A stretch of DNA of 64,000 nucleotides from Clostridia bacterium. Lineage in GTDB: Bacteria > Bacillota > Clostridia > Christensenellales > UBA1242. Position 1 is the stretch's first letter. The number at the start of each line of letters is the position of its first letter. The notes under the pieces are model-generated. The model made no database searches. It was not told the DNA's origin and worked only from the letters and a program-made list of their open reading frames with translations. The DNA is taken from contig JAEDFU010000004.1 in assembly GCA_016297915.1 (NCBI GenBank), positions 1 through 64,000 of the forward strand. The letters run 5' to 3'. The translations under genes were made by a program, and so were the position numbers. Positions 7,407 through 17,057 of the stretch are shown one piece after another.

Positions 7407-10400
7407 GTGAAAAAAATTACAATCGACGGAAATACCGCCGCAGCAACCATTGCTTATGCACTAAGCGAAGTTGCTACAATCTATCCAATAACACCTAGTT
7501 CTACTATGGCGGAGCTCTGTGACCAATGGGCGTCTGAGGGCAGAACAAATATCTTTGGACACAAAGTCAAAGTTGTAGAAATGCAATCCGAGGGTGGAGC
7601 TTCGGGAGCTTTGCACGGAAGTTTGTGTTCGGGAGCTTTGACTACTACTTTTACAGCAAGCCAAGGACTGCTACTAATGATTCCTAATATGTACAAGATA
7701 GCTGGGGAACTCACCCCTTGTGTTATGCATGTAAGCGCTAGAGCACTTGCAACTCACGCTCTATCTATATTTGGTGACCATTCAGATGTTATGAGCATCA
7801 GACAAACTGGTTGGGCAATGCTTTGTGCATCTGGAGTTCAAGAGGTAATGGACATGGCACTTGTTGCACACTTGTCTACTCTTGAAAGCAGTGTTCCATT
7901 TGTACACTTCTTTGACGGATTTAGAACAAGTCACGAAATCAATACTATTGAAGATATTGATATTGAGAGCATCAAGACCTTAGTTCCTTATGACAAAATC
8001 AAAGATTTCAAAGCTAGAGCTCTAAATGCAAATAACCCTCATCAACAAGGAACTGCTCAAAACCCAGATATCTATTTCCAAAATAGAGAGACTGCCAATG
8101 AGTATTACATCAAGACCCCTGCTATTGTTCAAGATTACATGGACAAAGTTGGCAAGATTACTGGCAGGCATTATCATTTGTTTGATTACTATGGCGACCC
8201 AAATGCCGAGGAAGTAATAGTAATTATGGGAAGTGGCGCTAATACTACAGAGGAAACTGTCAAGTATCTAAATTCCCAAAAAGGTCAAAAAGTTGGCGTA
8301 GTTGTAGTAAGACTATATAGACCTTTTGATACCAAGGCTTTTGTTGATGCACTCCCTAAGACTGTCAAGAATATTGCCGTACTAGATAGAACCAAAGAGC
8401 CAGGAAGCAATGGCGAACCTCTATACAAAGATGTTGTTTGTGCGCTTGCTGAACACAACTTTAAGGCAACTGTATATGGCGGAAGATACGGTCTTGGTAG
8501 CAAAGAATTCACTCCAACAATGGTTAACGCTGTTTACGAAAATTTGCAAAGTTCCAATCCAAAAAACCACTTTACTGTAGGTATTAACGACGATTTAACT
8601 CATACAAGTTTGCCATTAATTAACAAAATCTACCCTAGTGACGAGAGCGTAACCGCATGCAAATTCTACGGCTTTGGTGGTGACGGAACAGTTAGTGCAA
8701 ACAAGTCAAGTATCAAGATTATTGGAAACAATACAGACCTCAATGGTCAAGCATACTTTGAGTATGATAGCAAAAAGAGCGGCAGTGCTACAATAAGCCA
8801 CTTAAGATTTGGCAAAAACAAGATAAACGAGAGCTATTTGCTAGATAATATCGACTTTGTGGCTGTTCACAAAGAGGCTTATGTAAGCAAGTACAACCTA
8901 CTTAACAATGTCAAAGAAAACGGAACACTACTTCTTAACACAGGCTGGAATTTGGATGACTTGGATGTAATGCTTCCAAACAGAATGAAAAAAGAAATCG
9001 CATCAAAACATATCAAATTCTACACAATTGATGCAGACAAGATTGCTGGGGAAATTGGTCTAGGAAACAAAATAAATCTTGTTATGCAATCAGCATTCTT
9101 CAAACTTATTGGAATTATTCCAAGCGAACTAGCAGTATCTGAGATGAAAAAATACGCCGAAAAGAGCTATGGTAGCAAGGGTCAAGCGGTTCTTGATATG
9201 AACTACAAAGCCATAGACAGCGGTGTCAATAATATTGTCGAAATCAACTACCCAGCATCATGGGCAGATTTGAAAGATATGGAAGCAGTAATAGATAATA
9301 ATTCCGAACAAGAATATTACGAAAAAATCATTAAACCTATATCTAGACTTGAAGGAAATGATTTGCCAGTAAGTGCATTTGACCCAAGAGGCATAGTTCC
9401 TACAAATACAGCTAGGTTCGAAAAGCGTGGAGTTGCAACTCAACTTCCTTGTTGGCAAAGTGATAAATGTATTCAATGTAATATGTGTTCGTTTGTTTGC
9501 CCTCATGCAGCAATTAGACCACACCTTGTCAAACCTGAAAATCTAAATAATGCACCAGATGGCTTTAAGTCATCAAATGCTATGGCAGAAAAGAACCTTA
9601 AATTTGTAATGCAAGTAAGTTCCAAAGACTGTACTGGATGTGGCGTCTGTGCTAGTGTTTGCCCTGCCAAAGAAAAAGCGATTCTTATGCAAGATGCAAC
9701 CAATCTTATGGAAAAAGAAAACAAAAACTACGAATTTGTAAATTCTATTCCAAACGAAAAGAGTGGCGTATTTAAGCCAAATACTATCAAAGGCAGTCAG
9801 TACAACATGCCATACTTTGAGTTCTCAGGAGCATGCGCTGGATGTGGAGAGACACCTTATCTTAAGGTTATTTCGCAAATGTTTGGCGATAGAATGGTTA
9901 TTGCCAACGCTACTGGTTGCTCTAGTATCTATGGTGGCTCATCCCCTACTTGTCCATTTGTCAAAGACAAAAATGGTCATGGAATTGCTTGGGCAAATAG
10001 TTTGTTTGAGGACAACGCAGAATTTGGATATGGTATCAAAATTGGTCATCAAATCCAACAAGACAATTTGCGTGCAAATCTAAATAAAATTTATGATGCC
10101 GAACTAGACAGCGAACTTAATGAGTTAATCGAAGAATACTCAGGTTCTGACGAGACAAATCGTCAAAGAGAACTTGCCGAACTTATCACAAACAAACTAC
10201 AAAACATTCAAGTTCCACAAGAACTAAAATGCACCAAGGAAGCAATTTTGACGGACAAAAATAACTTCTCTAACGAATCTATTTGGATTGTCGGTGGAGA
10301 CGGCTGGGCATATGATATCGGTTACGGTGGTCTTGATCATGTACTTGCAAGTGGCGAAAATGTTAATATCTTGGTGCTAGATACAGAGGTTTACTCTAAT

Positions 10401-10925
10401 ACAGGCGGACAAGCAAGCAAGGCAACTCCTATGGGTGCAATTGCCAAATTTGCTAGCAATGGTAAGCGTACTAACAAAAAAGATCTTGGCATGATTGCCG
10501 CTCAATACAAGAATGTTTATGTTGCCAAAGTTGCAATGGGTGCTGATATGAATCAATTCCTCAAAGCTATTGAAGAGGCAGAAAATTACAATGGCGTATC
10601 AATCATTATAGCTTACGCTCCTTGTATCAACCATGGAATCAAGATGGAAAATAGCCAACTCGAAGAGAAAAAAGCTGTCGAGAGTGGTTACTGGCATTTG
10701 TATAGATACAATCCAATGCTCAAAGAACAAGGCAAAAACCCATTTATTCTAGATAGCAAAGAACCTACTCTTGATTATGAGGAATTCCTAAAAGGCGAAA
10801 CAAGATACAAATCCCTACTTGCTAAGGACGAGGAACTTGCCAAAGAACTATTTGAGGAAGCTAAGAGCAATGCTATCGACACATACAATCACTACAAAAT
10901 GTTAGCAGAAAAAACAGATTTTTAG
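7407..10925 (+). CDS. nifJ: Pyruvate:ferredoxin (flavodoxin) oxidoreductase
   Basis: Oxidatively decarboxylates pyruvate to acetyl-CoA and CO2 and reduces ferredoxin or flavodoxin, the central step of anaerobic pyruvate use. It is a single 1172-residue chain with all domains fused. YPITPSSTMAE is near residue 26. The ferredoxin insert has CIQCNMC (about 688) and CTGCGVC (about 742) for two 4Fe-4S clusters. The proximal-cluster motif CAGCGE is near 810, and the thiamine-diphosphate region GGDGWAYDIGYGGLDH with NTGGQ follows. The start is GTG: AAGGAG lies seven bases upstream and the promoter overlaps the longer frame. Monocistronic, with its own terminator. Confidence 0.97.
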   Translation: MKKITIDGNTAAATIAYALSEVATIYPITPSSTMAELCDQWASEGRTNIFGHKVKVVEMQSEGGASGALHGSLCSGALTTTFTASQGLLLMIPNMYKIAGELTPCVMHVSARALATHALSIFGDHSDVMSIRQTGWAMLCASGVQEVMDMALVAHLSTLESSVPFVHFFDGFRTSHEINTIEDIDIESIKTLVPYDKIKDFKARALNANNPHQQGTAQNPDIYFQNRETANEYYIKTPAIVQDYMDKVGKITGRHYHLFDYYGDPNAEEVIVIMGSGANTTEETVKYLNSQKGQKVGVVVVRLYRPFDTKAFVDALPKTVKNIAVLDRTKEPGSNGEPLYKDVVCALAEHNFKATVYGGRYGLGSKEFTPTMVNAVYENLQSSNPKNHFTVGINDDLTHTSLPLINKIYPSDESVTACKFYGFGGDGTVSANKSSIKIIGNNTDLNGQAYFEYDSKKSGSATISHLRFGKNKINESYLLDNIDFVAVHKEAYVSKYNLLNNVKENGTLLLNTGWNLDDLDVMLPNRMKKEIASKHIKFYTIDADKIAGEIGLGNKINLVMQSAFFKLIGIIPSELAVSEMKKYAEKSYGSKGQAVLDMNYKAIDSGVNNIVEINYPASWADLKDMEAVIDNNSEQEYYEKIIKPISRLEGNDLPVSAFDPRGIVPTNTARFEKRGVATQLPCWQSDKCIQCNMCSFVCPHAAIRPHLVKPENLNNAPDGFKSSNAMAEKNLKFVMQVSSKDCTGCGVCASVCPAKEKAILMQDATNLMEKENKNYEFVNSIPNEKSGVFKPNTIKGSQYNMPYFEFSGACAGCGETPYLKVISQMFGDRMVIANATGCSSIYGGSSPTCPFVKDKNGHGIAWANSLFEDNAEFGYGIKIGHQIQQDNLRANLNKIYDAELDSELNELIEEYSGSDETNRQRELAELITNKLQNIQVPQELKCTKEAILTDKNNFSNESIWIVGGDGWAYDIGYGGLDHVLASGENVNILVLDTEVYSNTGGQASKATPMGAIAKFASNGKRTNKKDLGMIAAQYKNVYVAKVAMGADMNQFLKAIEEAENYNGVSIIIAYAPCINHGIKMENSQLEEKKAVESGYWHLYRYNPMLKEQGKNPFILDSKEPTLDYEEFLKGETRYKSLLAKDEELAKELFEEAKSNAIDTYNHYKMLAEKTDF

Positions 10926-11002
10926 TCTTTAAAGAATTAATATTTATCACAACAATTTAAGTAATTATGACTTTACTTTTGTATAATTTTGAATAGTACA
11001 CA

Positions 11003-11039
11003 AAAAAATACAGATATTCCCTAAATATCTGTATTTTTT
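11003..11039 (+). terminator. Intrinsic terminator of nifJ
   Basis: Fifteen-bp stem AAAAAATACAGATAT/ATATCTGTATTTTTT with a 7-nt loop and T run, about 80 bp after the nifJ stop. Confidence 0.9.
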
Positions 11040-11183
11040 GTATTTTGCATAGTACTTATTTTCTATTATTTTTAGTATGTCCCCACGACTTTTGTCAATC
11101 AAAAAACAACCAAATTCCCCAAATTTTTAGATTTTGACATATCACAGTAATAGGGCTTTTTTGCACCAAATTTTGGCTACAAA

Positions 11184-11275
11184 AAAACACCGATTACAAA
11201 GTTACTATTGCTAAAATCACTTTGATATCAAAGCAATAAATGAAAATAAGTATTCCTTTTTGTAATTGGTGTTTT
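11184..11275 (-). terminator. Nested long hairpin after tkt, probably its terminator
   Basis: Arms 11184-11200 and 11259-11275 form 17 consecutive pairs (one G-U). The loop holds a second stem, ATTGCT/AGCAAT, and the perfect palindrome CTTTGATATCAAAG. On the minus strand it ends in a run of seven T, as a terminator would, but its size and nested structure are unusual. The flanks (11040-11183 and 11276-11392) hold no gene; a small hairpin ACATATA/TATATGT lies near 11340-11360. Confidence 0.6.
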
Positions 11276-11392
11276 GCTGGGTCAAAAGTTACTGCAAAAG
11301 TACAATTTGTCAGTCACTGCCCAAATTTATAATGTTGACATATAGGGCTCTATATGTTCATTACATTAGTAGGATATCTAAATTTTGATAAA

Positions 11393-13390
11393 TTATACAA
11401 TAGATAATATTTTGTCACGATTTTTTTTGATAACACTTATTATATCCTTGCAAATACATTCTGCAGTCAAGCCAAACTTAGCATATAACTCGGCAGGTTT
11501 GGCACTTCCGCCAAAGTCATCAACTCCATAGCATTTGCCATACTTTCCAACAAATTTGTACCAACCAGAAGTAGCTCCAGCTTCGATACTAAATATCGAC
11601 TTCATTTGATTTGGAATTATGCTATTTTGATATTTTTCGGATTGACTCTCAAATAGTTCGACACAAGGCATTGATACTACTCTTATGTTGTAGCCTTTGG
11701 TCTTACACATTTCCTTAACTTCAAGTGCAAGAGAAACCTCACTGCCTGTTGCAATGATAACTCCGTTGAGTTCTCCTCTATCTTCCTTAGACAAAATGTA
11801 TCCGCCGAATTTGGCGTCACTCAAATCACTCTCAAAGTCTCTCAAATTTTGTCTTGAAAGGATTATGTTGCTAGGCTTTTGCGAAGTGAGAGCAATTTGA
11901 AAACTTGCCTTAGTTTCAACCAAATTTGCTGGTCTAAAGGTGTACATATTTGGAATACATCTAAGAGTCCAAAGTTGTTCGCAAGGCTCATGTGTAGCTC
12001 CGTCCTCGCCTACTGCAATACTATCATGAGTAAAGACCGAAATACATTTAAGTCCCATAATCGCTCTAAGTCTTAGTGATGCTTTCATGTAGTCACTAAA
12101 GGACAAAAATGTACTATCTATAGGCACTAATCCTCCATACAAGGCAATTCCGTTTGATATACAGCCCATTGCAAATTCTCTAATGCCAAATTTGATATTT
12201 CTACCAGAAAAGTTTTCGTTTATTGCGCATGAATCATTATACTTAACCTTAGTACTAGAACTCAAATCTGCCGAACCGCAAATGATATTCTGATAACTCT
12301 TGCATAGTTCTTGCAAGACTAAATTTCCAAGGTCTCTTCCGGACAAGTCTTTGTTTGTCTCGATATCTGCAAGCATCAAATCAATGTTATCAAACTTGTT
12401 ATTCAAAAATTGTTGTAATAATTTGTAATCTCCTGGATATGCACGAGAATAAACTTTTAGTTTTTCTTTGGTGTTTTTCTTGAAGGTATCAAATCTCTTT
12501 TTTAAGAATACAAAGTCTCTTGCAACATCTTTGTCGAGTTCAAATGGTTTAGAGTTTATTTCTAATTTTTCTCTTAGCAACCTAACATTTTCACTACCAA
12601 GTAGGCTTCCGTGAGACTTGTTGCTGTCTTGCAATACACTACCAAAGCCAATATGAGTATTGATCTGAATAAAACTAGGTTTGTCTTTGCTCTTTTTTGC
12701 AAGCAAAATTGCTTGGGTAATTTGTTCGACATCATTGCCGTCAGCAACTTCGATTGTATTAAAGCCAAGGCTTTGCATATACGCCAATGTATTTTGACCC
12801 ATAACGCCAGAGATATCGCTATCTAGAGTTACTTTGTTGCAGTCATACAAAACTGTTAGCTTATTTAGCCCCAAAGTTCCAGCCAAGCTCAAAGCCTCAT
12901 AGCTAACACCTTCCATCAGACACCCCTCACCAACGAGTGCATAGGTGTAATTATCAAAGAGTGTAAGGTCTGGCTTATTGAACTTAGTTGCCATGATTTT
13001 TTGAGCAATAGCAAGCCCAACAGCAGTAGCAACGCCCTGTCCCAAAGGCCCAGTTGTTGCATCAACACCCGGAACCAAACCAACCTCAGGGTGTCCCGGA
13101 GTAATAGAGCCTAGTTTTCTAAATTTCCTAAGATCATCCATTGAAATTCCAAAGCCAAAAGCGTGCAAAGTAGCATACAAAATACTACTTCCATGCCCTG
13201 CGGACATGACAAATCTATCTCGAAAAATATTTTTGTCGTCATCTGGGATAACATTCAAAATCTTGGAATATAGACTATATAGAATTGGTGCAGAGCCTAG
13301 AGCAATCCCTGGGTGTCCACTACCTGCCTCTTCTATCATATCTATTGCAAGTATTCTCAAACTATTAACATTTTTATTTTCCAAATCCAT
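11393..13390 (-). CDS. tkt: Transketolase
   Basis: Thiamine-diphosphate enzyme moving two-carbon units between sugar phosphates in the non-oxidative pentose phosphate pathway. It is full length (665 residues). Visible hallmarks are EEAGSGHPG at the N-terminus, PGHPEVG and TTGPLGQG, the cofactor/metal region GEGCLMEGVSYEALSLAG, and the pyrimidine domain HDSIAVGEDGATHEP. An SD-like GAGGAAAAG precedes the ATG. It lies 15 bp downstream of a small shikimate-kinase-like gene and appears co-transcribed with it. Confidence 0.97.
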   Translation of the reverse strand: MDLENKNVNSLRILAIDMIEEAGSGHPGIALGSAPILYSLYSKILNVIPDDDKNIFRDRFVMSAGHGSSILYATLHAFGFGISMDDLRKFRKLGSITPGHPEVGLVPGVDATTGPLGQGVATAVGLAIAQKIMATKFNKPDLTLFDNYTYALVGEGCLMEGVSYEALSLAGTLGLNKLTVLYDCNKVTLDSDISGVMGQNTLAYMQSLGFNTIEVADGNDVEQITQAILLAKKSKDKPSFIQINTHIGFGSVLQDSNKSHGSLLGSENVRLLREKLEINSKPFELDKDVARDFVFLKKRFDTFKKNTKEKLKVYSRAYPGDYKLLQQFLNNKFDNIDLMLADIETNKDLSGRDLGNLVLQELCKSYQNIICGSADLSSSTKVKYNDSCAINENFSGRNIKFGIREFAMGCISNGIALYGGLVPIDSTFLSFSDYMKASLRLRAIMGLKCISVFTHDSIAVGEDGATHEPCEQLWTLRCIPNMYTFRPANLVETKASFQIALTSQKPSNIILSRQNLRDFESDLSDAKFGGYILSKEDRGELNGVIIATGSEVSLALEVKEMCKTKGYNIRVVSMPCVELFESQSEKYQNSIIPNQMKSIFSIEAGATSGWYKFVGKYGKCYGVDDFGGSAKPAELYAKFGLTAECICKDIISVIKKNRDKILSIV

Positions 13391-13405
13391 TTCTACTTTT
13401 CCTCA

Positions 13406-13909
13406 TTATCCATAAAATTTAACGATTTCTTCCAAGAACTTATCCAACAAATCCTTGCCTGATAATTCTCCGCAATCGATAATCAAGTCAGATTTTTTTT
13501 CACAAATAAAATTTCTGTCATCAAACAAATCCCAATTAATAATCTTAACACTATCGGATAAGTTCTCACTATCTTGAATTTTTTTGTATCTATCTTTTGA
13601 TAATTTCAAGTATACAATTACGCAACTATTTTTGATATATGTATAGTTTATATCTTTGTTAAGCAAGCTATACTCAACATTCAATACTGTATCTTCGTAT
13701 GTACAAATACGCTTGAGTATTGATGACTCTTTTCTCTCCAAGTAATCCTTGCCACAAACATCTTCCATTTTTGCCATATCAAAGAGTTCAAACTCAATAA
13801 TTTTTGCTACATTAGCATAATACATTTCCAATTTTTTAGATAAGTCTAAGCCAAACTGGTCAACAAATTGGTTTGATAAGCCAATAAGGCATATATTCGC
13901 TTTTGGCAT
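13406..13909 (-). CDS. Shikimate-kinase-like protein lacking the P-loop
   Basis: 167 residues, the size of AroK. The opening PKANICLIGLSNQF matches the first strand of shikimate kinases, and the overall order of strands and helices, including VIVYLKLSKDRYKK, recalls the nucleoside monophosphate kinase fold. The Walker A GxxxxGK(S/T) that should follow strand 1 is absent (GLSNQFVDQF instead), so ATP binding by the usual route is unlikely. The start is the second in-frame ATG, seven bases after GGAGG. It precedes tkt in one operon; transketolase makes erythrose 4-phosphate, the entry substrate of the shikimate pathway. Assignment is tentative. Confidence 0.55.
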   Translation of the reverse strand: MPKANICLIGLSNQFVDQFGLDLSKKLEMYYANVAKIIEFELFDMAKMEDVCGKDYLERKESSILKRICTYEDTVLNVEYSLLNKDINYTYIKNSCVIVYLKLSKDRYKKIQDSENLSDSVKIINWDLFDDRNFICEKKSDLIIDCGELSGKDLLDKFLEEIVKFYG

Positions 13910-14004
13910 TAACATTCCTCCCCAGTTAGATTACATATTTTGCTCGTGCAACCTATTAATTTCCCAATCTAACATTTATTTTTATTTAGCAATACCATAT
14001 TTTG

Positions 14005-14033
14005 ATTGTACAATAATTTTACAAGTTTTACAA
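14005..14033 (-). promoter_or_regulatory. Candidate promoter of the tkt operon
   Basis: TTGTAA (14028-14033) and TACAAT (14005-14010) on the minus strand, 17 bp apart, about 95 bp before the shikimate-kinase-like gene. Confidence 0.5.
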
Positions 14034-14061
14034 TAGTATTTAGTCAAAAATTCAAATTTCT

Positions 14062-15204
14062 TTAACTTTTTGCACTCCTATTTTGGTTCTCACTCGCCAA
14101 GTATTTCTCAAATTGTTTGTTTTGAACTTTGAACCTATAATTTTTCTTCCAAACCTTGATGTATGGGCTAATTATTATCCAAATAATAAACACAGAAAAT
14201 ATCAAAGTATAAATCCAATAATCAACAAAATTATAATTATCAATATTTTTGACGCAGTCAACTTGAATATCTTTTTTGAGCGTACAAACTACATTGCCAG
14301 ACTCCAAGGTTGAATAATAATTATCAAACAAATCTGTATTGTTTGCTTTGTCGTAATCCAATATTCTTTTGATTGTTTCGTTTGCTGGATGACCATAAGT
14401 ATTTACACCACAGCTAGCAACGGCAATTTTGGGACTTGTTATACTTAAAAATTCAGTTGTATTTGAATACTTGCTTCCGTGGTGAGATAGTTTTAGAATG
14501 TCCACATCAAGAACTTCGCTATATTGCGAGATAAGTTCCCTCTCAATATCTTCGGATATATCTCCAGCAAGGAGAACCCTTACATCATTATCCTCGATTA
14601 TGATAGTTGGAGAATAATCATTTGTTGACGATAGTTCACCTATGTTTGCAGTATCTAGAGTTGTTAACATTCTGATTGTTACATCGCCGTCAGTTATATA
14701 TTCGGATGTATTAAACTTAACACATATATCTTTGCTTACAAGAGTCTTTAATAATTGTCTATAAGTATAATTTTCACAACTTGGCTCGCAGTTTTCGTAA
14801 ATCTCAAAAATCGCCGGTCTATAAAATGTGCCAACTTTGTAATTTTCGAGAATATAATTCATGTTTCCACTATGGTCAACATCAGGGTGAGTCAAAACAA
14901 CATAATCAATTGTCTTGGAATTTTGGAGAACGACATTATCTAGATAATATTTTAGTTTGTGACAGTATTCCTTTGTGCCACTATCTACAAGCATTGTCTT
15001 GCCGTTTGAAAATTTGATTGCTATAGCGTCGCCTTGACCAACATCTACAAAATGCACTTGTGTTTCAAAACTCTTTGGAATGTTTGGACGAATATGTAGA
15101 AAAATCTCAAGACTATAGGAGAATATATTTGAAAACATCAAAAGAACTAGCATTGCTATCAAAATTATGTTAACCCAAAGTCTTTTTTCTTTTGTATTAG
15201 TCAT
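14062..15204 (-). CDS. ComEC/Rec2-type metallo-beta-lactamase-fold hydrolase
   Basis: An N-terminal membrane segment (about residues 10-32) is followed by the extracellular hydrolase domain found at the C-terminus of ComEC: HFVDVGQGDA, the metal motif THPDVDHSGN, LLAGDISED, LSHHGSKYSNT and SCGVNTYGHPAN. A second hydrophobic segment lies near the C-terminus (YWIYTLIFSVFIIWIII). The DNA-channel competence domain of full ComEC is absent, so this is a stand-alone form, probably a membrane-tethered nuclease or phosphodiesterase. Its start overlaps the end of the patatin gene, implying translational coupling. Substrate unknown. Confidence 0.85.
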   Translation of the reverse strand: MTNTKEKRLWVNIILIAMLVLLMFSNIFSYSLEIFLHIRPNIPKSFETQVHFVDVGQGDAIAIKFSNGKTMLVDSGTKEYCHKLKYYLDNVVLQNSKTIDYVVLTHPDVDHSGNMNYILENYKVGTFYRPAIFEIYENCEPSCENYTYRQLLKTLVSKDICVKFNTSEYITDGDVTIRMLTTLDTANIGELSSTNDYSPTIIIEDNDVRVLLAGDISEDIERELISQYSEVLDVDILKLSHHGSKYSNTTEFLSITSPKIAVASCGVNTYGHPANETIKRILDYDKANNTDLFDNYYSTLESGNVVCTLKKDIQVDCVKNIDNYNFVDYWIYTLIFSVFIIWIIISPYIKVWKKNYRFKVQNKQFEKYLASENQNRSAKS

Positions 15205-16042
15205 CAATAAATTTTTTAAAACTCCACCAATGTTTTTTTAGTTTTTTCCTGCGAAACAAACTCTTGATTTGAGGAATCATAGCTTTGGTAGCCTTGTAGC
15301 CCTCATCTATCATCTCAAGCATGCCTGTTGTTTTGGATGCACTAAATCTCTTTAAATCAGGTTTTATCATAATATCCGAGTTTAGATAGCCTTTGATTGC
15401 ATTACTCTTCATCATAACTCCAACACTGGTCACGAGCAAATCAAGGTATTTTTTTGATGTTGTTCCATTGCCTCGAGTTGAATTAATATCAATTGAAACA
15501 ACAGCATCACATCCAAGTTTTCGCAAAACATCGGCAGGAATAGTATTTTGGAGACCTCCGTCAAATAGCACCTTATCCTCAAACTCAACAGCATTAAATA
15601 CTGTTGGCACTGCACAACTGCCTGCCAAGGCCTTGCAAAGTCTACCCTTGGTGATATCTACTTCGTTGCCCGAAACCATATCAACAGCAACGGCACAAAA
15701 TGGAGTTTTTAGATCCTCAACATTGATGTCGCCCATAGTATTTATAATAATCTTTTCGATTGCCTCGGTTGAACTTGGCATAAATGGAATCAAATTTTTT
15801 CGAACATCTTTGACTTTGAGTTTGGTTGCAATATCTAACATTTCCTGACTAGTAAGCCCATAAGCGAGCATTGCACCCACAACTGAGCCTATAGATGTGC
15901 CACTTATGTAGTCAAATTTGATATTCTCCTCCTCAAGTGCCTTAACGACACCAATAAGTGCAAAACCCCTTGCACCTCCACCACCCAGAGCAAGTCCAAT
16001 TTTGCGATATTTTTTTAGTTTTGGAGCAACCAATATTTCCAT
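15197..16042 (-). CDS. Patatin-like phospholipase (RssA/NTE type)
   Basis: Predicted serine lipid hydrolase with a Ser-Asp dyad. It has the oxyanion-hole motif GGGGARGFALIGV, nucleophile motif GTSIG (Ser50), and the catalytic Asp in DGGL near residue 161. 281 residues fits the RssA family. The start was placed at the ATG with AAAGG eight bases upstream; in-frame ATG and TTG codons at 16084 and 16096 would add 14-18 Lys-rich residues that the family lacks. Overlaps the hydrolase gene downstream. Whether it acts on phospholipids or other esters is unknown. Confidence 0.88.
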   Translation of the reverse strand: MEILVAPKLKKYRKIGLALGGGGARGFALIGVVKALEEENIKFDYISGTSIGSVVGAMLAYGLTSQEMLDIATKLKVKDVRKNLIPFMPSSTEAIEKIIINTMGDINVEDLKTPFCAVAVDMVSGNEVDITKGRLCKALAGSCAVPTVFNAVEFEDKVLFDGGLQNTIPADVLRKLGCDAVVSIDINSTRGNGTTSKKYLDLLVTSVGVMMKSNAIKGYLNSDIMIKPDLKRFSASKTTGMLEMIDEGYKATKAMIPQIKSLFRRKKLKKHWWSFKKFIDD

Positions 16043-16223
16043 ACACCACACCTTTGTCTTGAGCTTTCGTACAGTAAGTTTCATAGTGACGAGCAAAACA
16101 CCCTCAAGACTCCCTAAAAACTACTCATCCTATAAAATAATTATATACAAAAAATGTTTTCAAAACAAACAAATTTACATCAAAGCTTACTTTTTATATT
16201 TTAAAAAGTATTTCCAAAATTAA

Positions 16224-16252
16224 TTGAAAAAATGCAGAGTTTGTTATATAAT
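16224..16252 (+). promoter_or_regulatory. Promoter of ung
   Basis: TTGAAA (16224-16229) and TATAAT (16247-16252), 17 bp apart. The -10 region GAGTTTGTTATATAAT recurs before the first yugP gene. Confidence 0.8.
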
Positions 16253-16275
16253 TAACAAAAGCGAGGAACAAAAGA

Positions 16276-16953
16276 ATGTTTGTAATCAAGAAAAACTGGT
16301 TTGATTTATTAAAGAGTGAATTTGAAACCCCTAGTTACAAAAATCTAGAAAAATGGCTAAATCACGAATATCAGACCAAAATTATTTATCCAAAACCAGA
16401 AAATGTGTTTAACGCACTCAATTTGGTTCAATATGATGATGTCAAGGTAGTGATTATTGGTCAAGACCCCTATCACAACCCAAATCAAGCACACGGACTG
16501 TCTTTTTCGGTTGAAAAAGATGTAGCAATTCCTCCGTCGCTTCAAAATATTTACAAAGAACTAAATAGTGATTTGGGATGTTATATTCCTAATAATGGAA
16601 ATTTGACCAAATGGGCAAAGCAAGGCGTACTGCTACTCAACAGTGTACTTACTGTTGAGCAAAACAAACCAAACAGCCACAAAAACAAAGGCTGGGAGCA
16701 GATTACTAGCAAAGTGGTCAGTTTGCTGAATGAAAGAAAAAACCCTGTTGTATTTTTGCTCTGGGGATCTAATGCCAAAGCAATCGGAAAAAATATTGAT
16801 ACAACCAAGCACTATGTCTTGACAGCTGTTCACCCAAGCCCAATGAGTGCCAATCAAGGCGGTTGGTTTGGATGCAAACATTTTAGCAAAACAAATGAGA
16901 TTTTAAAGAGCCTAGGCAAAACACCTATCGACTGGCAAATTGAAAATATCTAA
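16276..16953 (+). CDS. ung: Uracil-DNA glycosylase, family 1
   Basis: Removes uracil from DNA to start base-excision repair. The catalytic water-activating motif GQDPYHNPNQAHGLSFSV has Asp64; the DNA-intercalating and catalytic loop HPSPMSANQGGWFGCKHF is intact, and LLWGSNAK is family typical. 225 residues is full length. Single gene with its own promoter and terminator. Confidence 0.97.
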   Translation: MFVIKKNWFDLLKSEFETPSYKNLEKWLNHEYQTKIIYPKPENVFNALNLVQYDDVKVVIIGQDPYHNPNQAHGLSFSVEKDVAIPPSLQNIYKELNSDLGCYIPNNGNLTKWAKQGVLLLNSVLTVEQNKPNSHKNKGWEQITSKVVSLLNERKNPVVFLLWGSNAKAIGKNIDTTKHYVLTAVHPSPMSANQGGWFGCKHFSKTNEILKSLGKTPIDWQIENI

Positions 16954-16955
16954 AT

Positions 16956-16986
16956 AAGCAGGCACTAGTATTGCCTACTTTTTTTT
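16956..16986 (+). terminator. Intrinsic terminator of ung
   Basis: Stem AAGCAGGCA/TGCCTACTT with one mismatch, followed by eight T. Confidence 0.8.
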
Positions 16987-17057
16987 GATACAGGGGTATT
17001 TACAAACGACTCAAATTATAGTAAAATATATTTGATTAATTTTACAGGAGAAAACTT

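Noticed and set aside
13916..14061. tRNA or small gene in the gap before the tkt operon
   Set aside because: No T-loop or anticodon stem; the only signal is a promoter.
15393..15848. Plus-strand 151-codon frame opposite the patatin gene
   Set aside because: Patatin motifs are intact on the other strand and the frame shows no known protein pattern.
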